64,000 bases of DNA from Chengkuizengella sediminis. GTDB taxonomy: Bacteria > Bacillota > Bacilli > Paenibacillales > KCTC-33759. The notes under the pieces are model-generated. The model saw nothing but the letters and a program-made list of their open reading frames with translations. It was not told the origin of the DNA and did not search any database. The stretch is from assembly GCF_010078385.1 (NCBI RefSeq), contig NZ_SIJC01000006.1:124001-188000 (forward strand). The letters run 5' to 3'. Made by a program: the position numbers and the translations under genes. This document shows positions 43,705-53,200 of this stretch, piece after piece (the first letter of the stretch is position 1; each line of letters opens with the position of its first letter).

Positions 43705-44049
43705 CCACGTCTGTAAATAGTTTTATGGTTTAGATATTCTCAAAAAAAAAATTAAATTTTATTAATATTACAGGTTTTGAAGAAGGAATCTAACTGCTCA
43801 CAACTTTTTACTATTTAGATTAGTGGGGAAGGGCTTTTAGCAATCCTTTGGCAGTTTCAGTAATGCTAACATAGATAATATTTTTCCAGATACTCATCAC
43901 AGAATGACAGCTTTAAAATACTAGGTTTTTATAGAAGGGTTTACTTTTACTTGACTTTCTTTTTTTTTTGACTGACAATTTATGAATAACCTATAGAGGT
44001 TGTGAACACGTACTATAAATATAGAACGCTATACAAAGGAGAGCATACG
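43705..44049 (+). promoter_or_regulatory. intergenic stretch with promoter of the reductase-like gene
   Basis: Within this 345-base gap TTGACT (43968-43973) and TATAGA (43992-43997), spaced by 18 bases, form a plausible promoter about 50 bases before ATG 44050. The first 260 bases show nothing I can support. Confidence 0.5.
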
Positions 44050-44409
44050 ATGTCTTTAACAGTTTATGAATATTCAAGGTGTGGAACTTGTCGAAAAGCA
44101 ATCAAATGGTTCAATGAAAAAAATATAGACGTGAAATTAATTCCGATTGTGGAGGAACCCCCTTCAGCATTAGAAATTACTGAACTTATACAAAAAAGTG
44201 ATTTAGATATTAAAAAGTTCTTTAATACTTCAGGTTTAGTGTACAAAGAATTGAAATTGAAAGATAAACTTCCATCTATGTCTGTAGAAGAAAAAATTAA
44301 TTTGCTTGCTTCTAATGGAAAATTACTTAAAAGACCAATTGTTACAGATGGTGATAAAGTAACGGTAGGATTTAAAGAAGAAACATTTGAAGAAGTGTGG
44401 AGTAAGTAA
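44050..44409 (+). CDS. Spx/ArsC-like thioredoxin-fold reductase
   Basis: A 119-residue thioredoxin-fold protein of the ArsC/Spx family. The start, VYEYSRCGTCRKAIKWFNEK, has the CxxC pair (Cys11, Cys14), and LLKRPIVTDGDKVTVGFKEE near the end is typical. The CxxC and size fit the YusI/Spx branch rather than classical arsenate reductases, which have a single N-terminal Cys. No ars operon surrounds it. Whether it is an enzyme or an RNA-polymerase-binding regulator cannot be told. ATG 44050 follows AAAGGAGAG; the frame opens further upstream at 44002 without a good site. Confidence 0.85.
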   Translation: MSLTVYEYSRCGTCRKAIKWFNEKNIDVKLIPIVEEPPSALEITELIQKSDLDIKKFFNTSGLVYKELKLKDKLPSMSVEEKINLLASNGKLLKRPIVTDGDKVTVGFKEETFEEVWSK

Positions 44410-44463
44410 TACACCCCCCTATTGAAAGAATAATGTTTACTTTATTGAAAGGCAGGTGTTGAG

Positions 44464-45591
44464 GTGTTGGAGGCTCAAAATCAGAATGGAAGTAACAAAC
44501 AAAACAAACGAAATCCAATGTGGTTGTTGGGTGCAATAGGTGTTTTTTTGCTAGGTGCAGGGAAAAATATCTTGTTAGTTTTAAAATCAGTAAAATTTGC
44601 AGGACCTTTAATCTCAATGTTTATTTCTATAGGTGCTTATGCACTTATATTTCCACTTGAATTTGCAATTGGACTTGTCATCATGTTATTGATTCATGAG
44701 TTAGGTCATGTAGCAGCAGCTAAACAAAAGGGATTGCCTGTTTCCGCACCTTTATTTATACCTTTTCTAGGGGCATTAATTGCAATGAAAAGAAATCCAA
44801 GAGATGCAGTAACAGAAGCTTATATTGCAATGGGTGGACCTATTTTAGGGACAGCAGGAGCTTTTGCAGTGTTTTTATTAGGATCTAATATGAATGGGGA
44901 ATGGGGACAACTACTTTTAGTCATTGCTTACGTTGGATTTTTATTAAACTTAGTGAACTTATTGCCAATTCATCCTTTGGATGGTGGAAGGATTGCTACA
45001 GCGGTAACTAGATGGTTATGGTTGGTTGGATTAATCGGTGGTTTAGTTGTTATTATCTTCTTTTTACAAAGTCCTTTATTTTTTATCATATGGGCTTTAT
45101 TTGCTTGGGAGTTATTTCAAAAGTACGTGAAAAGAAAAGGGAAAGGCAGAAGTGCAGAGGTTGGTGCTAAAATTGATGTTCCGGTAGAACTTCTATTAGA
45201 TAAAGGCTTTATTATTCCAGCTGGTACTGAACGGTTAGATCATTTATTATCCATCCTCCAACAAGAGATTGCCTTTCGTACATTCTCTACATTAGATGGG
45301 CAACAAAAAGTTTCGATAGTATGGAGTGAGATCGGTTTAAATCAGTCTATAGATCTTCCGTCTCAAGGGATCATTAATAATGTAGAAGTGAGTCAAATTG
45401 AAAATGTACAAAAGGAATCAGGGAGGGTTTTAAGCATCCATTGTTTGATTGAATTTGAACAATACGAACCTGACGATTATTATAATGTTCCTTTTGAAAC
45501 TAGATGGAGATTTGGTTTAGTTTATGGAGCATTAGCTATATTTTTAGGTTACATGTTGTATATGACATCATTACAGGGTGGACATATATAA
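44464..45591 (+). CDS. M50-family site-2 protease-like membrane metalloprotease
   Basis: A 375-residue membrane protein with the zinc motif HELGH in VIMLLIHELGHVAAAKQKG and the second ligand motif in LLPIHPLDGGRIATAV, both inside hydrophobic segments, as in site-2 proteases. Several other membrane helices surround them. A soluble stretch of about 130 residues precedes a last helix (FGLVYGALAIFLGYMLYMTS). Substrates are unknown; a role in membrane-protein turnover or anti-sigma cleavage is only suggested by the family. The GTG start has a weak ribosome site. It lies just before the aminotransferase gene. Confidence 0.85.
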   Translation: MLEAQNQNGSNKQNKRNPMWLLGAIGVFLLGAGKNILLVLKSVKFAGPLISMFISIGAYALIFPLEFAIGLVIMLLIHELGHVAAAKQKGLPVSAPLFIPFLGALIAMKRNPRDAVTEAYIAMGGPILGTAGAFAVFLLGSNMNGEWGQLLLVIAYVGFLLNLVNLLPIHPLDGGRIATAVTRWLWLVGLIGGLVVIIFFLQSPLFFIIWALFAWELFQKYVKRKGKGRSAEVGAKIDVPVELLLDKGFIIPAGTERLDHLLSILQQEIAFRTFSTLDGQQKVSIVWSEIGLNQSIDLPSQGIINNVEVSQIENVQKESGRVLSIHCLIEFEQYEPDDYYNVPFETRWRFGLVYGALAIFLGYMLYMTSLQGGHI

Positions 45592-45619
45592 GACACTCCA
45601 AAAAGTGAGGTTTAATAGA

Positions 45620-46798
45620 ATGAAAATATCGGGATCCAATCGATTAAACAATTTGGGTTCAGCTATTTTTACTGAGCTCGCAGAATGGAAAGAACAAGTT
45701 ATAAAATCTGGGATAGATGTAATCGATTTAGGAATAGGAAGTCCTGATCTTCCCCCGTCTGCCAAAGTGATTCGGAAACTCCATGAAGCAATAGACAATC
45801 CAAATGATTACGGGTACCCCATGTCTGAAGGAAGTTTAGAATTTCGTGAAGCAGTAGCGAAGTGGTATCACTATCGATTTAATGTGGTGTTAGATGCTAA
45901 ATCAGAAATACTTACATTAATGGGATCTCAGGATGGTTTAGCTCATTTAGCAATGGCAATTTGTAATCCTGGTGATATCGTATTAGTCCCCGATCCGGGA
46001 TATCCAATATACAGTGCTAGTTTAGAACTTGCAGGGGTCAAACCATATTTGGTTCCTCTCCGAGAGGAAAATGACTTTTTACCTCAGTTAGAAAAAATAC
46101 CAGATTCTATTTTAAAACAAGCTAAGTTTATGATATTAAACTATCCTAGTAATCCTTTAGCTGCAGTAACGGATCTAGTGTTTTTTGAAAAATGGGTGAA
46201 TTGGTCAAAAAAGCATGAAATACTCGCAGTCCATGATTTAGCTTATTCAGAAATGGCATTTGATGGATTTAAACCACCAAGTGTACTTGAAGTCAAAGGT
46301 GCTAAAGAAATTGCTGTCGAATTTCATTCCATGTCTAAAGCATTTAATATGGCTGGCTGTCGAATTGGTTATTTAGTAGGTCATGCTGACGTGGTAAGTG
46401 CATTAAAGATGATAAAATCTAATATTGATTACGGTGTGTTTATACCTATTCAAAAAGCTGCAATTACAGCATTAGAAGAAGATATGAATCATAATCAATC
46501 CGTTTCCCTTGTATATGAAAAACGTAGAAATCGAATGATTGAAGGCCTTTCCGACATCGGGTGGCATATCAAAAAGCCAAGAGCATCTATGTTTATATGG
46601 GCTAAGATCCCCCATGGTTGGACTTCTCGGCAATTTTCTAGGGAAATGTTGTTTTCGCAAGGATTGGTAGTTATCCCAGGAGATGCTTTCGGAAATCAAG
46701 GGGAAGGTTATGTTAGATTAGCTTTAGTGCATGATGAAAAAGTGTTGATAGAAGCGGTTGAGAGAATGGGTAGGTTTTTTGAAAATCATGTACTTTGA
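45620..46798 (+). CDS. class I/II PLP aminotransferase (DapL/alanine-type)
   Basis: A 392-residue fold-type I aminotransferase. Motifs in order are NNLGSAIFTELAEWKEQVIK, DLGIGSPDLPPS, GYPMSEGSLEFREAVAKWY, VPDPGYPIYSASLELAG, NYPSNPLAAV and the PLP lysine in FHSMSKAFNMAGCRIGYLVG. The opening and the GIGSPDLPPS motif fit the LL-diaminopimelate/alanine aminotransferase group, but the substrate is uncertain. ATG 45620 follows GTGAGGTTT; an earlier in-frame start at 45578 would overlap the protease gene. A terminator follows at 46820-46846. Confidence 0.88.
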   Translation: MKISGSNRLNNLGSAIFTELAEWKEQVIKSGIDVIDLGIGSPDLPPSAKVIRKLHEAIDNPNDYGYPMSEGSLEFREAVAKWYHYRFNVVLDAKSEILTLMGSQDGLAHLAMAICNPGDIVLVPDPGYPIYSASLELAGVKPYLVPLREENDFLPQLEKIPDSILKQAKFMILNYPSNPLAAVTDLVFFEKWVNWSKKHEILAVHDLAYSEMAFDGFKPPSVLEVKGAKEIAVEFHSMSKAFNMAGCRIGYLVGHADVVSALKMIKSNIDYGVFIPIQKAAITALEEDMNHNQSVSLVYEKRRNRMIEGLSDIGWHIKKPRASMFIWAKIPHGWTSRQFSREMLFSQGLVVIPGDAFGNQGEGYVRLALVHDEKVLIEAVERMGRFFENHVL

Positions 46799-46819
46799 GT
46801 TTAATTATAAAATGAGGAG

Positions 46820-46846
46820 GCTCCTTTAAATAAAAGGGGCTTTTTT
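46820..46846 (+). terminator. intrinsic terminator after the aminotransferase gene
   Basis: GCTCCTTT (46820-46827) pairs with AAAGGGGC (46833-46840), one G-T pair included, followed by six T residues. Confidence 0.8.
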
Positions 46847-47293
46847 AAATGTCGAAATCAACGGGCTGTTTATGTTAGTATATAAACTTATCCCCAATAG
46901 TCAAATATTCCCCCTTACAAAATTTTGAATTATTAAAGAAAATATATATATATCCTTGTATTCCCTTAAATTCAAAAATGAAATTCTATCCCCTCTTGTT
47001 TTCTCTAAAAATTTTTAATCATTCACATTGCTTTCTGCAAAATTTAATCTTTTACTGCAACTATTCAACCTTCCTAATATTCTTACTTTTCTCTAACAAA
47101 TATAGCCTTATTAAATTTGAAAATTGATCATATTGTGTACTCTATCAAGTGGTTTATCATTTCTCATTCAAAAAATGTGGTGAAAATGAGTGAGTGTTTG
47201 TGTAGCTACGAGATACAAGGATAAACATTTCTCTTTGGAGGTGGTGATCTTAAAAATCTATTAGTTTTAATAAAACTAAGGAGGACATTAGTA
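46847..47293 (+). other. AT-rich upstream region of chitinase gene 1
   Basis: A 447-base AT-rich gap. It ends with the ribosome site AAGGAGGAC before ATG 47294. A cre-like TGAAAGCGCAATCA lies at 47301-47314, inside codons 3-7 of the chitinase gene. I see no convincing sigma-A promoter and no other feature. Confidence 0.35.
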
Positions 47294-50200
47294 ATGATTT
47301 TGAAAGCGCAATCATATAAAAAAACTCTCATTATTCTATTAATCTTGTCTATGTTATTATCATATTTTCAATTTTCAACATTTGGTTTTGAAGAAACTGA
47401 AGCTGCTGCACCTGAAGGTTACAAAATTGTAGGTTACTACCCTTCTTGGGGTGCGTATGGAAGAAACTATCAAGTTTGGGATATGGACGTTTCTAAAGTA
47501 ACACATATTAACTTTGCATTTGCCGATATTTGTTGGGATGGCATCCATGGAAATCCAGATCCAACGGGTCCCAATACACAAACATGGACTTGTCAGGATG
47601 AAAATGGAGTTATTGATGTTCCTAACGGATCTATTGTAGTTGGAGATCCTTGGATTGATTTACAAAAAAGCAATCCTGGAGATACATTTGATGAACAAAT
47701 CAAAGGAAACTTTAAACAGTTGATATTACTGAAAGAAGCAAATCCACACTTAAAAACACTTATCTCTGTAGGTGGTTGGACTTGGTCCAACCGTTTCTCT
47801 GATGCGGCTGCCAGTGTAGAAACTAGAGAGAATTTTGCGAATTCTGCAGTCGATTTTTTGAGGAAATATCAATTTGACGGTGTTGATCTTGATTGGGAGT
47901 ATCCTGTTAGCGGAGGTTTGGAAGGAAACAGTAGACGTCCAGAGGATAAAGAAAACTATACATTATTGCTGCAAAAAGTTCGTGAAAAGCTGGATGAAGC
48001 TGGAGCACAGGATGGAAAAGATTATCTACTTACCATTGCTTCAGGGGCAAACCCTGTTTTTGCTCAAAATACAGAGTTAGATAAAATAGCTGAAATTGTG
48101 GATTGGATTAACATCATGACCTATGATTTTAATGGTGGATGGCAAACGATCAGTGCTCACAACTCACCGTTGTACCAAGATCCTGCCGCAGTTGAAGCAG
48201 GTGTTCCTGATGCGGAATCATTTTATATTGAAACAGCAGTTCAAGGACATCTTGATGCAGGTGTACCCTCAAAAAAACTAGTTTTAGGTACACCATTTTA
48301 TGGTCGTGGTTGGAGCGGTTGCGAAACAAACAATAACGGACAATATCAAAATTGTTCGCCTGCTAACGATGGAACATGGGAGAATGGTGTTTGGGATTTT
48401 ACGGATCTTCAAAATAACTACATCGACAAAAATGGCTACATACGTTATTGGAATGATATATCCAAAGTTCCATTCTTATTTAATCCATCAAACGGAAACT
48501 TCATCAGTTATGACGATGAGGAATCTTTTGGTTACAAAACAGCATTCATCAAGTCTAAAGGTTTAGGCGGTGCGATGTTCTGGGAGTTTAGTGGAGATCG
48601 TAATAAAGTATTGCTAAATAAATTGGCAAGTGATTTGGAAGATACAATCCCGCCAACAGTACCGGGTAACTTACATTCAACGGGTATGACAGAAAACAGC
48701 ATTTCACTAGCTTGGGATGCTTCAACAGACGATGTAGGTGTAGTAGATTATATTCTTTCATATGGTGAAAAAACAGTGAATGTATCGGGTACATCCACCA
48801 CAATTGATGGACTTAAACATAGCACAGCTTATACGTTCAGTGTGAAAGCAAGAGATACAGGTGGAAATCTATCGAATCCAAGTAATGAGGTGACAGTAGC
48901 AACAAAGATACCGAGTGATTTAACTGCACCAAGTGCCCCCAAAAACTTACAGGTGATAGATAAAACTTCATCCAGTGTGAGTTTGAACTGGATGGTTTCA
49001 ACAGACAATGTGGGTGTAACAGGATATACTGTAGATTATGAATCAGGCACTTTAGAGGTGACGGATACTAGTACTGTCGTAAATAATTTAACAGCAGACA
49101 TGACATATACCTTCACGGTCACTGCCAAAGATGCAGTGGGCAATACTTCTTCAAGTACATCGATCCAAGCGACAACGTATGCCGAAAATACGTGTTCTTA
49201 TGAAGAATGGGATGCAAGTATCGCTTACAATGGTGGAGCCCATGTTACTTATAATGGCAAAGTATATAGTGCAAAATGGTGGACCTTAGGTGAAATTCCA
49301 GATCAAAGTGGAGTAGATGGAGCATGGGCATTGGTAGGTGATTGTGGAGATCAAATAAGTCCTAGCGCACCTAATAACCTACATACGACAGGGATGACGG
49401 AGAACAGTGTATCGCTAGCTTGGGATGCTTCAACGGATAATGTAGGTGTAACAGAATATAAGGTCTCTAACGGTACAACATCTGAATATGTTACAGGAAC
49501 AACCGTTATGATCAGTGGACTGACTCCAAATGTACCGTATATTATCACCGTGCAAGCAGTGGATGCAGTAGGTAATCTTTCAGATCCGAGTAATATTACA
49601 GTGACAACAACAATTCCAGATACGGAAGCCCCAAACGCACCAAGTAATGTAACGGCAACAGACATTACTTCGGTAAGTGTGACTTTGCAATGGGATGCCT
49701 CTATGGATAATGTAGGTGTTGTTCATTACGAAATATACAATGGCAGTGAGTTAGCGGGAACAACGAGTGGTATGAATTATACAGCGACAGGATTAATGGC
49801 AGAAACGATATATACCTTTACAGTAAAAGCTAAAGATGCAGCAGGAAATGTATCTGAGCAGAGCAATGAAGTAACGATAACAACAGATAATCCAGACACT
49901 GAAGTGCCAACAGCACCAAGCAATCTAACATCAACCAACACTGATTCCAGCAGTGTTACTTTGGAGTGGAATGCCTCAACGGATAATGTAGGTGTAATTG
50001 GTTACGAAATATATAATGGCAGTGAAATGGCAGGAACAACAAGTGGAATGAGCTTCACAGTGACAGGATTAATGGCAGAAACGATGTATACCTTTACAGT
50101 AAAGGCTAAAGATGCGGCAGGAAACACATCTGTGGAAAGTAATTCGGTAATGGTAACAACAGATGTGATAGAGGAATTGCCTCGTAAAATTATTGCATAT

Positions 50201-53200
50201 TTCCCTGAATGGGGTGATCAAGAAGCAAAAGGTTATTATACCGTTGATAAAATTCCTTGGGACAAAATTACTCATATTAACTATGCTTTCGCACAAGTAA
50301 ATGATCAAAATGAAATTGATTTTATCGATCGCGAAGCAGCAATTGAAAAAGATTATCCAGGGCAATTGACGGACCTTTCTTTTAAAGGGCATTTTAACTT
50401 GTTGGCAAAATACAAGCAGGAATATAATGTCGAAACACTAATTTCTGTTGGCGGTTGGGCTGCATCTGGTGGTTTTTATACGATGGCTAACTCAGAAACT
50501 GGTCGAGAAACTTTCGCAAATAGTGTGGTGGACTTCCTTCGCACTTATCAATTTGATGGTGTTGATATCGACTGGGAGTACCCTTCTGCAACTTCTCAAT
50601 CTGGCAATCCCATTGATTTCCCTGTTGCAGAGCCACTTCGTTCTGTTAGTTATGATAACTATGTAGAACTGATGAGGTTACTTCGTGAAAAATTGGACGC
50701 AGCCGGTGAGCAGGATGATAGAGAATATTATCTAACAGTTGCTTCAACAGCATCATCTTGGGTATTAGGTGGTATGGAACTTAGCTTATATGCAGAGTAT
50801 TTGGATTGGATGAACATAATGTCTTATGACTTCCATGGTGCTTGGAATGGTTTTGTTGGTCCACATTCAGCACTTTATCCAGATGATCGCGACCCTGAAA
50901 CTGCACCACTCGGAACTTCTGTGTTAAACACCGATTGGGCTGTTCGTTATTATCTCGGTGTTCTCCCACCAGAAAAACTTGTAATCGGTATACCTTATTA
51001 TTCTCGAGGCTGGAAAAATGTTCAGGGTGGTATAGATGGTACTGGTTTGTACGGCTCTGCAGCAACAACAGGAGGAGGCGCGGATGGAGAATACGGAATA
51101 TGGAATGACCCTGAACCAGAGCAACCAGCGGGTGCTAATCCGATTTGGCATATTAAAAACTTATTGGAGCTTCCAGAAAACGAACGATACTTTGATCCTG
51201 TAACTAAAACACCTTATTTGTGGAATGAACAGGAGAAAATATTTTTAACATATGAAGACGAAGAATCTCTCGGATATAAATTAGATTATATTCTTGAAAA
51301 AGAACTTGGAGGCATGATGTTCTGGGAGCTGACAGGAGACTTTTCACAAGAAACTGACGGCACTTATACGTTTGGTGATTCCTTAACGACACAAGCTTAC
51401 AATAAATTTAAAGTTGCCTCACCTCCTGCAGGTCAGGATAAACCACATTTACCAGAACCAAAAGATTACACTTTAACATTTGATGGAACTTATGATCACC
51501 CTAATTATACGTATACGATGCAGCTTACAAATCACACTGGAGAAGAGATACCAGGTGGATGGGTACTAGAATTTGATTTGCCAACGACAACAACACTGAC
51601 TTCAGTTTGGGGAGCTGTATTAAGTGGTCCTGTGGAAAGTTGGGATATGAATCATTATACAATTACGGGTGCTGCTTCCCAATCTATTGCAAACGGTGAA
51701 ACGATTGTATTACAAGGTATGATGAAACTACCATTCTCTGGTGGGCCTCAGCGCCTTATATTAAATGGTTTTTCATCAAAAGTTGAGTATGAGAAATTGT
51801 ATGGTGATGAGATCATTGATTTGGAGCCACCTTCTGTTCCGAATAACCTGCACTCTACAGGTGTGACAGTGAACAGTATATCCTTGGCCTGGGATTCTTC
51901 TACAGACAATGTAGGAGTAACAGAATACAAAGTCTCTTACGGTACAGCATCTGAATATGTTACTGGAACATCTGTAACGATCAATGGATTAACTCCAAAT
52001 GTGCCTTACACGATCACTGTGCAAGCAATGGATGCTGCGGGTAATTTTTCAGATCCAAGTAATGCCATTACAGTGACAACAACCCCAGATATAGTATCAC
52101 CAAGCGCACCAAGCAACCTAACGGCAACAAATATTAATTCAACAAGTGTTACTTTACAATGGGAAGCATCCAGTGATAATGTAACCGTCGATAGTTATGA
52201 CATATACGATGGGTCCAGCCTTGTTAAAAGTGTGAGTGGAACTATGACTACAATGAATGGACTTACAGCAAATACTTCTTACACCTATACAGTCAAAGCA
52301 AAAGATGCTGCAGGGAATGTTTCGGTGGCTAGTGAGGAGTTGACTGTATTAACAAATGATATCCCACCTGTTTCAAGTAAAGTGATTATCGGTTATTGGC
52401 ATAATTTTGACAACGGTTCTACCAATATCCGACTAGGTGATATTTCACCAAAGTATGATGTGATTCAGGTTGCTTTTGCAGAACCTATAGGAGGTCCGAG
52501 TACTGGTAACATGGGATTTTCTCCTTATAATGCTACAGATAGTGAATTTATATCTGACATAGATTATTTGCAAAATCAAGGAAAAAAAGTACTAATTTCA
52601 ATAGGGGGGGCTAATGGAACAACGGATTTATCAACTGAACAAGCCAAGCTAACTTTTATTAGTACTATGAAAGATATCATTGATACTTATGGATTTGATG
52701 GAATGGATATTGATTTAGAAGGCAGTTCTTTATCGGTAGGTGGAGGAGATACGGATTTTAAAAACCCGACCTCTCCTCAAATCGTTAATTTAATCGATGC
52801 GATAAATGAAATTACTAATTACTATGGCGCTGATTTTGTATTAACAATGGCACCAGAAACGGCATATGTACAGGGAGGATATACGTCTTATGGCGGTCCA
52901 TGGGGTGCATATTTACCAGTCATCCACGCATTGCGTGATAAGATAACTTATCTACATGTACAGCATTATAATACAGGTTCAATGACAGCACTTGATGGCC
53001 AATCTTATTCACAAGGAACAGCTGATTTCCATGTAGCCATGGCAGAAATGATATTACAAGGTTTCCCGGTAGCTAATAATGAGAATAATTTCTTTGAACC
53101 TTTAAATCAGAATCAGGTGCTCATTGGTTTACCTGCTTCTCAACAAGCAGCAGGTGGGGGATATACATCTCCAGCAGTAGTTCAACAGGCACTTGATTAT

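Noticed and set aside
44050..44409. Arsenate reductase of an arsenic resistance operon
   Set aside because: It has a CxxC pair like Spx/YusI proteins and no ars genes are nearby.
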